Below are positions 26,790 through 34,916 of a stretch of 64,000 nucleotides of DNA, piece by piece. Below the pieces are notes generated by a model. It was not told where the DNA came from. It saw only the letters and a program-made list of their open reading frames with translations, and did no database searches. Made by a program: the position numbers and the translations under genes. Positions within the stretch are counted from its first letter, which is position 1. Each line of letters begins with the position of its first letter. Source of the DNA: Chitinophaga pinensis (GTDB lineage: Bacteria > Bacteroidota > Bacteroidia > UKL13-3); contig CAMARW010000010.1 in the NCBI GenBank assembly GCA_945860865.1, positions 1 to 64,000 of the forward strand. Direction: 5' to 3'.

Positions 26790-26845
26790 TTAACATTAAA
26801 GTAATCTAAAATTAACGTTGATGCAACAGCGCAATTTTATTATTG
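26790..26845 (+). promoter_or_regulatory. PhoB-like phased heptamer array and -7 box
   Basis: TTAACAT 26790, GTAATCT 26801, TTAACGT 26812 and GCAACAG 26823 lie on an 11-bp period. TATTATTG at 26838-26845 is the -7 box, again 15 nt after the last heptamer start, as at 23700-23777. The ATG is at 26867, giving a leader of about 15-20 nt. Confidence 0.6.
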
Positions 26846-26866
26846 CACAAACCAAAAACACAAGAC

Positions 26867-29800
26867 ATGAAAAAAATTAATTTATTAATTATTTTGTTGT
26901 TTGTAGTCTTTGTATCAACTGCTCAAAAAGCAAGAACGATATCAGGCAACATAACAACGAACACCACATTTTTTAACGACACAATTTATACCTTAGAAGG
27001 TTATGTTTTCGTTAAAAATAATGCTACTTTGAGCATACAGCCAGGAACTATTATTAAGGGTAAATTTGGCACTAAAGCAACCTTAATTATTACCCGTAAC
27101 GGTATGATCAATGCGAACGGAACAGCTACTCGCCCTATTGTATTTACATCTGAGAAGCCTGCTACCCAACGTAACAAAGGAGATTGGGGTGGTATTGTAA
27201 TTTTAGGTAAAGCTACTATCAACCGACCTACAGATTGTTCTACTTGCCCAGGTGCTGCCGTTGCTGCTGCCGAAGCGGGTATTCAAAATGCAATTGAAGG
27301 TGACGTAGACAATGCAGCAGGTGATGCATTATATGGTGGAACAGATGACAATCACAATGCAGGTACTTTGCGTTTTGTGCGTATAGAATATGCTGGAACG
27401 GTAATTACTCCAGGTAACGAAATCAATGGTTTAACAATGGGTGGAATTGGAAAGCAAACTAAAATTGAATACGTTCAAGTTTCGTTTGCAGATGATGATG
27501 CTTTTGAATGGTTTGGTGGTAATGCCGATGCTAAATACTTAGTTTCATACAGAAACGTTGACGATGATTTAGATGTTGATTTTGGTTTTTCTGGAAAAGT
27601 TCAATATGCTATCGTTTTACGTGATTCATTATTATATGATATCGGTGCTGGTCCAACTACCAATGGTTTTGAGTCAGATAATGATGGAGCAGGTTCAGAA
27701 GCAAAACCTTTTACTGATCCAACTTTCTCAAATATTACTGTATTAGGTCCTTTAGCTAACGGTACTCCTTTATCATACAGCAATTCATTCCAAAATGGTG
27801 CACGTATCAGAAGAAATTCATCAACTAGTATCTTTAACTCTATCTTCATGGGTTGGAACGATGCTTTATTTATTGATGGCGCGCGTACTTTAAACAAGCA
27901 CCAAACTGATACCATGATGTACAAGAATAATTTATTGGCTGGTAATATCCGTGCGGTAAATGCTTCTACTTCGGGTGGTTCAAACCCTAATTTAACCCGT
28001 AGCAAAATATTTGCTAATGCAAATGATTCTATAGCTTCAGCTGCAGGTGTTTTAGCAGATCCATTTAATTATAACAATCCTAACTTTGCTCCAGCTGTTG
28101 GTTCACCTGCATTAACTGGTGCTTCTTTTACAGGTGGTAGAATTTCTGATGCTTTCTTTACGCCAGGTACCTTTAGAGGTGCAATGGGTTCAGAAAATTG
28201 GACTTCTTGCTGGTGTAACTTTACACCAAACCAAACCAATTATGATATAGCTCCGCTTAACTTATTGCCTTTAACTTATGATGCTGGAAGAGATTCAACT
28301 ATTTGTTCTGGTCGTTCTTTAGTTATTGGTCAAAATTTAACTGGTCCTTACAAAGCTACATGGACACCTTCTGCTGGTTTAAGTTCTACCACTGCTGCTC
28401 GTCCAACGGCTAACCCAACAGTTACAACTAAATATTTTGTAACAGTTAGAGATTCAATCACAGGTTGTTCATTAACAGATAGTATTACAATAACTGTTAA
28501 CCCAACTCCTGCTGCAAACTTTACCTCTGCGGCTGGAACGGGTGCTGGTGTAGTTAATTTCACCAATACTTCTACCAACGCTACTACTTTTAACTGGAAC
28601 TTTGGCGATGGTAATACTTCAACAACTCAAAATCCAAGTAATACTTACATTGCTAATGGTACTTATACAGTTAGCTTAACTGCTATTTCTGGTGCATGTA
28701 ACAATGCTACCAGCAGACAAATTAATGTAACGGGTATTGCTTCTCCAGTTAGAGCTTTCTCTGGAGATATTACAAGTAATACTACATTTTTCTCAGATTC
28801 AATTTATTTAATTAATGGTTATGTTTATGTTAAAAACAATGCAGTTTTAACTATTCAACCAGGTACAATCATTAAAGGTAACGCCAACAAAGCAACTTTA
28901 ATTATTACCCGTAATGGTAGAATTGAAGCGAATGGAACTAAAAACCAGCCTATTGTATTTACTTCATCTAAGCCAGCTGGCCAACGTAACAAAGGAGATT
29001 GGGGTGGTATTGTAATTTTAGGTAAAGCTACTATCAACCGTCCTACAGATTGCTCTACTTGCCCAGGTGCTGCCGTTGCTGCCGCTGAAGCGGGTATTCA
29101 AAATGCCGTAGAAGGCGACGTTGATAATACTGCTGGTGATGCACTATATGGTGGAACAGATAACAATCACAATGCAGGTACATTGCGTTTTGTGCGTATT
29201 GAATATGCTGGAACGGTAATTACTCCAGGTAACGAAATTAATGGTTTAACCATGGGTGGAATTGGAAAACAAACTAAAATTGAATACGTTCAAGTTTCGT
29301 TTGCAGATGATGATGCTTTTGAATGGTTTGGTGGTAATGCAGATGCTAAGTACTTAGTTTCATTCAGAAACGTAGACGACGATTTAGATGTTGATTTTGG
29401 TTTCTCTGGAAAAGTACAACATGCTATCGTTTTACGCGATTCACTGTTATATGATATCGGTGCTGGTCCAACTACCAATGGTTTTGAGTCAGACAATGAT
29501 GGAACAGGTTCAGAAGCTAAGCCTTTTACTGATCCAACTTTCTCAAATATCACTGTATTAGGTCCTTTAGCTAACGGTACTCCTTTATCATACAGCAATT
29601 CATTCCAAAATGGTGCACGTATCAGAAGAAATTCATCAACTAGTATCTTTAACTCTATCTTCATGGGTTGGAACGATGCTTTATTTATTGATGGTGCGCG
29701 TACTTTAAGTAAGCACCAAAATGATACCATGATGTACAAGAATAATTTATTAGCAGGTAATATCCGTGCGGTAAATGCTTCTACTTCGGGTGGTTCAAAC

Positions 29801-30874
29801 CCTAATTTAACCCGTAGCAAAATATTTGCTAATGCAAATGATTCTATTGGTTCAGCCGCTGGTGTTTTAGCAGATCCATTTAACTATAACAATCCTAACT
29901 TTGCTCCAGCTGTTGGTTCACCTGCATTAACTGGTGCTTCGTTTACAGGTGCTAGAATTTCTGATCCATTCTTTACTCCAACTTCATACCGCGGTGCATT
30001 AAGTCCTAATGCAGATAGTAACTGGACAAATTGCTGGTGTAATTTTGATCCTCAGAATGCTAATTACACTTCATCTCCAATAAATAACCCAGCTGCAACT
30101 GCTAATTTTACAGCGCCTGCAACTGCAAGTTCTTTGAAGGTTGATTTTGTAAACAGTTCTTCTAATGCAACAAGCTACTTCTGGGATTTTGGTGTGGCTG
30201 CAAGCACTACAGATACTTCTTCTGCTATGAACCCAAGCTTTACCTTCCCTGCAAATGGCAAGTACACAGTTGTATTAACTGCTAGAAGCAAGTGTGGAAA
30301 TAGTTCTAAGTCTTTTGAAATTACTATTAATGATGTGAGCATTTTACCTGTAGTAGATTTTACTTTTGTACAAGATACTGCCAATGGTTCACGTTCTATT
30401 TCATTTACTAATACAACTGTAGAAAAAGGTTTAACCATTAGCTATTCTTGGAAATTTGGTGATGGTGCTACTGCAGCAACTAAAAATGCTACACATAACT
30501 ATACTGCTAATGGTAGTTATACAGTAACATTATTTGCTTCTCATATTCATGGATTAGATTCAATCTCTAAAACGGTTAATGTTATTGCTACTTCTATGGA
30601 TGAAAAAGCACCATTAATTAATAGCTTCTTGGTTTATCCTAATCCAACTAGAGAGAATGTGTTAGTTGATTTCTTCTTGAATAAGTCTGAAAATATTAGC
30701 ATCAGCGTATTAGATTTAACAGGTAAAGAAATTATTCAAATTCCTGCTTCTTATTTAACTGCCGGAAAACATACTACACCAATTATTACCAATAACTTGT
30801 CTGAAGGTATGTATATGGTTAAAATTAGCAGTTTAGAAACAACCTTAACTACTAGGTTAGTGATTATTAAATAA
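26867..30874 (+). CDS. Giant T9SS-secreted beta-helix protein with duplicated module and PKD domains
   Basis: This 1,335-residue exported protein starts MKKINLLIILLF and has a signal peptide ending STAQK. The order is beta-helix-like module 1 (~20-455), a linker and PKD domain (~535-625), module 2 (~628-1070, homologous to module 1), two PKD domains (~1075-1245) and a T9SS sorting domain (~1255-1335, LVYPNPTRENVLV). The modules carry GDWGGIVILGKA, CSTCPG (possible disulfide), DDDAFEWFGG and an Asp-rich DDDLDVDFGFSG, suggesting calcium binding. Members of this family are often mis-called transporters; no catalytic site is evident. Its promoter matches that of the TonB receptor upstream, so it may deliver a ligand to it. 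ATG at 26867 is preferred over TTG at 26843. Confidence 0.82.
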   Translation: MKKINLLIILLFVVFVSTAQKARTISGNITTNTTFFNDTIYTLEGYVFVKNNATLSIQPGTIIKGKFGTKATLIITRNGMINANGTATRPIVFTSEKPATQRNKGDWGGIVILGKATINRPTDCSTCPGAAVAAAEAGIQNAIEGDVDNAAGDALYGGTDDNHNAGTLRFVRIEYAGTVITPGNEINGLTMGGIGKQTKIEYVQVSFADDDAFEWFGGNADAKYLVSYRNVDDDLDVDFGFSGKVQYAIVLRDSLLYDIGAGPTTNGFESDNDGAGSEAKPFTDPTFSNITVLGPLANGTPLSYSNSFQNGARIRRNSSTSIFNSIFMGWNDALFIDGARTLNKHQTDTMMYKNNLLAGNIRAVNASTSGGSNPNLTRSKIFANANDSIASAAGVLADPFNYNNPNFAPAVGSPALTGASFTGGRISDAFFTPGTFRGAMGSENWTSCWCNFTPNQTNYDIAPLNLLPLTYDAGRDSTICSGRSLVIGQNLTGPYKATWTPSAGLSSTTAARPTANPTVTTKYFVTVRDSITGCSLTDSITITVNPTPAANFTSAAGTGAGVVNFTNTSTNATTFNWNFGDGNTSTTQNPSNTYIANGTYTVSLTAISGACNNATSRQINVTGIASPVRAFSGDITSNTTFFSDSIYLINGYVYVKNNAVLTIQPGTIIKGNANKATLIITRNGRIEANGTKNQPIVFTSSKPAGQRNKGDWGGIVILGKATINRPTDCSTCPGAAVAAAEAGIQNAVEGDVDNTAGDALYGGTDNNHNAGTLRFVRIEYAGTVITPGNEINGLTMGGIGKQTKIEYVQVSFADDDAFEWFGGNADAKYLVSFRNVDDDLDVDFGFSGKVQHAIVLRDSLLYDIGAGPTTNGFESDNDGTGSEAKPFTDPTFSNITVLGPLANGTPLSYSNSFQNGARIRRNSSTSIFNSIFMGWNDALFIDGARTLSKHQNDTMMYKNNLLAGNIRAVNASTSGGSNPNLTRSKIFANANDSIGSAAGVLADPFNYNNPNFAPAVGSPALTGASFTGARISDPFFTPTSYRGALSPNADSNWTNCWCNFDPQNANYTSSPINNPAATANFTAPATASSLKVDFVNSSSNATSYFWDFGVAASTTDTSSAMNPSFTFPANGKYTVVLTARSKCGNSSKSFEITINDVSILPVVDFTFVQDTANGSRSISFTNTTVEKGLTISYSWKFGDGATAATKNATHNYTANGSYTVTLFASHIHGLDSISKTVNVIATSMDEKAPLINSFLVYPNPTRENVLVDFFLNKSENISISVLDLTGKEIIQIPASYLTAGKHTTPIITNNLSEGMYMVKISSLETTLTTRLVIIK
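26930..30084 (+). repeat. 605-codon direct duplication inside the beta-helix gene
   Basis: Module 1 (about 26930-28257) recurs as module 2 (about 28745-30084) at an offset of 1,815 bp. The central part, about 27171-28140 against 28986-29955, is nearly identical at DNA level, including third codon positions, while both flanks are clearly diverged. The mix points to a duplication whose core has been homogenised by gene conversion or recently recopied. Confidence 0.9.
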
Positions 30875-30900
30875 TCTAGTTATCTTATTCAACATAAAAA

Positions 30901-30923
30901 AAGGGGCTACGGCCCCTTTTTTT
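30901..30923 (+). terminator. Intrinsic terminator after beta-helix gene
   Basis: GGGGC (30903-30907) and GCCCC (30912-30916) form the stem, extended by flanking A/T pairs, with loop TACG and a run of seven T. The A-run on the other side makes it potentially bidirectional. Confidence 0.9.
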
Positions 30924-31077
30924 ATGCTTTAGAATCAAGTAATAAATTGACATCTTGCGCCCCTATGCAAATAGGCAAACACTACCCAGATTCTATTTGG
31001 TGGGATTTTTAATTGAAAACATTTTATAATTATAAAAAAAATGCTACATTGTACTTAACATTTAAGTTTACAATCAC

Positions 31078-31908
31078 ATGAAAAAAACATTACTTACTTT
31101 TATAATTGGTTTAGTGGCACTCGTATTTTTTGAATCATTTGATTTGAAAATCCTAGCCAAACAACAAGACGGCAGTAATCCGGGATTTACCGGTTCTCCT
31201 GGAGACAGTTTAAAAAATTGCACTGCTTGTCATGGTGGTTCTGCCATTACCAAGGCCAATTGGATTAAATCTAGCATACCTGCAGAAGGTTTTGAACCGG
31301 GCGTAAAATATACCATTCGGGCAGTCAATACATCTGGCGGACATACCCGTTTTGGATTCTCTGTTTCGCCACAAGCCATTGATGGAAAATTATTGGGTAC
31401 TTTGGTTCTTACAGACTCTTTGCGCACCCAATTAAACGGAAATGGTAAATACATTACCTACAAAACTCAGGGCGTATTTGGGGTAGATTCTGCCGTTTGG
31501 TTGTTTGATTGGATTGCACCTATAGATGTTAATGAGGTTGTATTTTATGGTGCATTTAATTCTAACCACGAGGGGCATAAAGGGGGAGATTTAACCACCT
31601 TAAGCACTTTAAAAGTGTTTAAGAAAGGCTTTACATCAATCAAAGAAAATGCTTTCGGCTCGAGCCTAAACATTTTCCCCAATCCGGCTCAGCAAACCTT
31701 GCACGTTTCTTTTAATACATCGCAAAATGAGCAAAGTGTAATAAAATTATATAACCTTCAAGGTGAGTGTGTATGGCTTGGGTCAAACCACTTTGATAAG
31801 CAAGTAACTGAAACCATTGATGTTTCTGGAATGGCTAAAGGAATTTACTTATTGCATGTGCAAAATGGCGCTAATTTAAGCGTAGAGAAGGTTTTGCTAA
31901 CAAACTAA
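31078..31908 (+). CDS. Choice-of-anchor V/Reeler-like protein with haem-c motif and T9SS domain
   Basis: This is a 276-residue exported protein with an N-terminal hydrophobic run (TFIIGLVALVFFESF). Residues ~38-62 hold GSPGDSLKNCTACHGG, the CxxCH haem-c signature found in choice-of-anchor V domains. A Reeler-like beta-sandwich follows to ~185 (KYTIRAVNTSGGHTRFGFSVS). The last ~75 residues (LNIFPNPAQQTLHVSF...MAKGIYLLHV) are a T9SS sorting domain. It is likely a surface-displayed cytochrome-like protein; its redox partner is unknown. It is preceded by a terminator and so is transcribed alone. Confidence 0.8.
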   Translation: MKKTLLTFIIGLVALVFFESFDLKILAKQQDGSNPGFTGSPGDSLKNCTACHGGSAITKANWIKSSIPAEGFEPGVKYTIRAVNTSGGHTRFGFSVSPQAIDGKLLGTLVLTDSLRTQLNGNGKYITYKTQGVFGVDSAVWLFDWIAPIDVNEVVFYGAFNSNHEGHKGGDLTTLSTLKVFKKGFTSIKENAFGSSLNIFPNPAQQTLHVSFNTSQNEQSVIKLYNLQGECVWLGSNHFDKQVTETIDVSGMAKGIYLLHVQNGANLSVEKVLLTN

Positions 31909-31909
31909 A

Positions 31910-32368
31910 TTAGTTTTTAAAAACGATATACGCATTTAAAGAGCTTGCTATGAGCAACCAAATAAAATAGGGGGCAAGTAGCAAGCTTTTTGCTTTTAGC
32001 ATTCCCAATTGGGTAAATAAAATATAGCCAACAAGGGCTGTAAGGGCTGTTATGATGCATAAACCTAAAAGCGTTTGTTGGTAGCTAAAGAAAACCGGGT
32101 TCCATAGCACATTTAATATCCATTGGGCAATAAAAAGACGCAATACATATTTTTTGTCTGTTTGTATTTCCCAAACATAAGCCATATAAAAAGCATAACA
32201 AACCATGATAGTGGTCCACGCCGCTCCAAAAACCCAGCCTGGGGGCGTCCAAGGTGCTTTGTTTAATTGTGTGTACCAATCGGAGTTCACGCCTTCGCTA
32301 GTAGCTAATCCTCCAATGGCTAAGGCCGCGAAGTTTATGATTAAAAATAGACTAAATCGTATGATCAT
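31910..32368 (-). CDS. TspO/MBR family membrane protein
   Basis: This 152-residue protein has five transmembrane helices and is tryptophan-rich. The landmarks are NSDWYTQLNKAPWTPPGWVFGAAWT at residues ~28-52, which is the family signature after helix 1, and the later LNVLWNPVFF in helix 3. TspO proteins bind porphyrins and sterol-like ligands and affect stress responses; the bacterial role is still debated. It converges with the upstream T9SS gene with one base between the stops, and no terminator is visible between them. Confidence 0.92.
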   Translation of the reverse strand: MIIRFSLFLIINFAALAIGGLATSEGVNSDWYTQLNKAPWTPPGWVFGAAWTTIMVCYAFYMAYVWEIQTDKKYVLRLFIAQWILNVLWNPVFFSYQQTLLGLCIITALTALVGYILFTQLGMLKAKSLLLAPYFIWLLIASSLNAYIVFKN

Positions 32369-32448
32369 GAAGTAAAGATACGCAGAAATAGACTAAATCT
32401 TATCTATCCAATTGGTATATTATATTTTGCGCTATATTCGCGGCAAAT

Positions 32449-32500
32449 GCACCCATAGTTCAATGGATAGTCCGCTAGCCAGCGGACCGGTTCTGAGGGT
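32449..32500 (+). pseudogene. Decayed tRNA-Arg copy (5' side)
   Basis: Bases 32449-32470 are identical to the first 22 nt of the tRNA-Arg at 32525. Then TCCGCTAGCCAGCGGA, a hairpin absent from the tRNA, replaces the D-arm/anticodon-stem junction. CCGGTTCTGA (anticodon region) is identical again, and the T-arm is lost. A T-rich run follows at 32509. It cannot fold as a tRNA. Confidence 0.65.
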
Positions 32501-32524
32501 GTAAGATGTTCTTTTTTTAAATAT

Positions 32525-32596
32525 GCACCCATAGTTCAATGGATAGAATTTCAGATTCCGGTTCTGAAGATGGGGGTTCGAATCCCTTTGGGTGCA
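32525..32596 (+). tRNA. tRNA-Arg (anticodon CCG)
   Basis: This 72-nt cloverleaf has acceptor GCACCCA/TGGGTGC with discriminator A. The anticodon stem is TCAGA/TCTGA around loop TTCCGGT, giving anticodon CCG (codon CGG, Arg), and the T-arm carries GGTTCGAATCC. CCA is not encoded. It is flanked on both sides by decayed partial copies, which is unusual. Confidence 0.93.
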
Positions 32597-32600
32597 CTAA

Positions 32601-32640
32601 ATAGTTCAATGGATAATCCGCTGCCGGCGGACAGGTTATG
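32601..32640 (+). pseudogene. Decayed tRNA-Arg copy (3' side)
   Basis: ATAGTTCAATGGATA at 32601-32615 repeats tRNA-Arg positions 8-22. It is followed by a TCCGCTGCCGGCGGA hairpin (32617-32631) like the one in the 5' relic, then AGGTT. The acceptor and T-arm are missing. Confidence 0.55.
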
Positions 32641-32749
32641 AAGAAGCTGAGCAGGATTTTTTTCATATTTTCTTTTCTACGAACCAAGTTCAGTTTTTCC
32701 ATGAGATTCAAATTTAAGTGTATTTAAAGAACCAAATTAATAGCTCGCG

Positions 32750-34036
32750 TTACAGAACAATCCCTGCGGCATATAAAGGAATATTCTCCATCCAATCTTC
32801 TTTTCGGTAGGGGCTCATAGAGGTTCTAACAGCTTGGGTAGGTTTGTGCTTTTCTGTGTATACCTTGAGGCTTTTTGATTTAAGGTTTTCTTCTGCCTTT
32901 ACCTCAATGGGAATAACTTGCATTTGTTTCTGAATGATAAAATCTATTTCTGCCGTGGCATGGTCTGCAGTCCAATAGAATAATTCGTGTTTTTCTTTGA
33001 TTTGTTGCGCTACAAATTGCTCTGTCATTGCTCCTTTAAATTCTATCAGAATCTGATTTTTATCTAATAAAACTTGTTCACTTACCTGCGCCATGGCATT
33101 TAAAAGGCCAATATCTAATAGGTATAACTTAAATATATCAAAATCTGAATAGGTCTTTAATGGCAAGGTAGCTCTATTTACTCTATTGCTTTTAAGCAGC
33201 ATACCTGCATTGGTTAGCCAATTAATAGCTGCTTCAAAATCTTTTGCCCTTGCTCCCTGTCTTAATTGGCCATAGATAAACTTTTTATTCTCTTTAGCCA
33301 ATTGACCCATAATAGATTCCCATACCATTCTTATTTTAGGGACTATTTCTATCGGTGCATATTTGGCAAAATCATTGGTATATCCTTTGAGTATATTATT
33401 TTGAATGGTTCTGGTTTGACTAAAATTTTTATGTTGTATGTAGTCTTTTACCACCTCTGGCATTCCGCCAATAAAATAATACAGACGCAAATAATGAATT
33501 AGCTTTTCATGAAAAGGACTTATTACATTCCATTTATTTTCTGATATGGCTTTTACAAGTAAGGATTCATTTAGATTAATTAAGAACTCCTCAAAACTCA
33601 TTGGGTAAAGTTCTAAGAAATCTACCTTTCCTACTGGAAAAGTTTTATTCTTTTGCAACGAAACTCCCAATAAAGAACCTGCTGCAACTAGGTATAAGTC
33701 TGGTCTATTTTCACTAAAATATTTGAGGGCCGTTAAACCCTTTTCAGCTTCCTGAATTTCGTCTAAAATAATCAATGTCCTGCTTGGATGAATAATTTTT
33801 CCTGTTTCAATTTCTAAGACGGAAATAATTCGGTTTATGTCGAAATCATCTTTGAAAACAGATTGAATGCGCACATTACTTTCAAAATTTATGTACACAA
33901 CATCCTCAAAATGGGTTTTCCCAAACTCAATCATCGCCCAGGTTTTACCAACCTGCCTGGCTCCCTGAATAATAAGGGGCTTGTGATTAGACTTGTTTTT
34001 CCAATCAATTAATTGACTAAATATTTTTCGATACAT
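32750..34036 (-). CDS. AAA_14 / DUF4143 family ATPase
   Basis: This 428-residue protein has an N-terminal AAA ATPase: Walker A GARQVGKT (residues 25-32), Walker B LIILDEIQ (~87-94) and sensor VAAGSLLG (~116-123). The C-terminal DUF4143 domain is nuclease-like, with EIDFIIQK...IPIEVKAEE, the D-(x)n-ExK pattern of PD-(D/E)xK enzymes, at ~358-377. Such genes are widespread, often duplicated and mobile in Bacteroidota and archaea; their role is unproven, with DNA-related stress or selfish behaviour suspected. Here it stands next to tRNA-Arg relics and has a large perfect inverted repeat 25 bp upstream of its ATG, likely its own operator. Confidence 0.88.
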   Translation of the reverse strand: MYRKIFSQLIDWKNKSNHKPLIIQGARQVGKTWAMIEFGKTHFEDVVYINFESNVRIQSVFKDDFDINRIISVLEIETGKIIHPSRTLIILDEIQEAEKGLTALKYFSENRPDLYLVAAGSLLGVSLQKNKTFPVGKVDFLELYPMSFEEFLINLNESLLVKAISENKWNVISPFHEKLIHYLRLYYFIGGMPEVVKDYIQHKNFSQTRTIQNNILKGYTNDFAKYAPIEIVPKIRMVWESIMGQLAKENKKFIYGQLRQGARAKDFEAAINWLTNAGMLLKSNRVNRATLPLKTYSDFDIFKLYLLDIGLLNAMAQVSEQVLLDKNQILIEFKGAMTEQFVAQQIKEKHELFYWTADHATAEIDFIIQKQMQVIPIEVKAEENLKSKSLKVYTEKHKPTQAVRTSMSPYRKEDWMENIPLYAAGIVL

Positions 34037-34060
34037 ACCTTTAATGGAGCAAATATATCA

Positions 34061-34108
34061 TTTTTCATTTGAAAAAATGTGGTGAAGCACATTTTTTCAA
34101 ATGAAAAA
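34061..34108 (-). promoter_or_regulatory. Perfect 21-bp inverted repeat upstream of the ATPase gene
   Basis: Arms 34061-34081 and 34088-34108 are perfect reverse complements with a 6-nt loop (GTGAAG). Each arm is itself nearly palindromic around TTTTTCATTTGAAAAA. It could be two operator half-pairs or a long RNA hairpin in the ATPase leader. Its place just ahead of the ATG favours autoregulation. Confidence 0.6.
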
Positions 34109-34222
34109 ATGCGAAACTAAGCACTTTTCACAAGGAATAGTCAGTTATAGGATCGCTAATAAATTAATAATGAAGCATATAAATTTTCAAAGGGGCATTC
34201 CAGCAGAACACCCCTTAAAAAA

Positions 34223-34711
34223 CTACTTTATAACAACAAACTTCTTGTCTTTGTATTGTTGTTTTTCGCTAGCAATGTGAAGCAGGTAAGTTCCTGCAGC
34301 TAGGTTTTCGGCATCTACTTGCACTTGGTTCAGACCCATTTGCTCATGTGTTTTGTGATAAACTTGTTTGCCTAAAATATCTATAACCGTAATGGTTATT
34401 GGCTCAAGTATGCGTTCTTTAAACGCAATGCTAAAGCTTCCATTATTTGGGTTTGGATGCATGCTATACAATTGATTTACATCATTTGAGGATATAGAAT
34501 TTAAAACACAAGCATCGTTTAATTTAGGGTCTATATGCCAGTTAGAGCCATCTTGTAAATTCACAAACTTTAATACACCTGCGCAGGGTAAAGGTCTTAC
34601 TTGCATATACCTGCATATGATATCTTTGCAGAAAATATTCTCTGAAATTAGCATTCTTAAATATTTTCTGGGTGTAAGTGTTGATAAAGTAATTAGCCCA
34701 TCAGCTTCCAC
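34223..34711 (-). pseudogene. C-terminal fragment of a T9SS-secreted protein
   Basis: This 162-codon open frame ends in a clear T9SS sorting domain (about the last 80 residues: MHPNPNNGSFSIAF...LAAGTYLLHIAS). The part before it has no signal peptide and no recognisable fold, and the frame runs upstream only to a stop near 34800. T9SS cargo must enter the periplasm first, so without a signal peptide the product cannot be sorted. I read it as the surviving 3' end of a larger gene. A GTG at 34711 is the nominal start. Confidence 0.6.
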
Positions 34712-34860
34712 AAATACCTTATTAAAATACCAATTAAAAATTATAGTGAAGAGTTGTCTTTTGAAGCAATAATATTGCTGAAAGCCTAAACATGTTTAGC
34801 CATTTTAGTTATCTGCCCCTGAGGAATAACAACTGATAGTCAATTGATTGGAGCATAAAA

Positions 34861-34892
34861 AAAGCTGTGGAAAAAATTTCCCCACAGCTTTT
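34861..34892 (-). terminator. Intrinsic terminator after the 268-residue lipoprotein
   Basis: AAAGCTGTGG and CCACAGCTTT form a 10-bp stem, with T-runs on both sides, so it can also stop transcription on the plus strand. It lies 25 bp past the stop of the lipoprotein gene. Confidence 0.85.
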
Positions 34893-34916
34893 CTTTCAAG
34901 TTAGGTTCAGCCTAAT

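Noticed and set aside
27601-29820. Long antisense frames (134 and 176 codons) inside the beta-helix gene
   Set aside because: They occur in both module copies because the DNA is duplicated; codon pattern follows the sense strand and there is no start signal or family match.
31044-31072. CTACATT, TTAACAT, GTTTACA at 11-bp spacing upstream of the haem-motif T9SS gene
   Set aside because: The phasing fits a PhoB-like array, but the 15-nt step would put the -7 box inside the coding region and no box is there. Left out of the regulon call.
32517-32711. Minus-strand 64-codon frame with GFEPPSSEPESEILSIELWVHI
   Set aside because: It is the antisense reading of tRNA-Arg and its relics, a well-known false protein; no support for translation.
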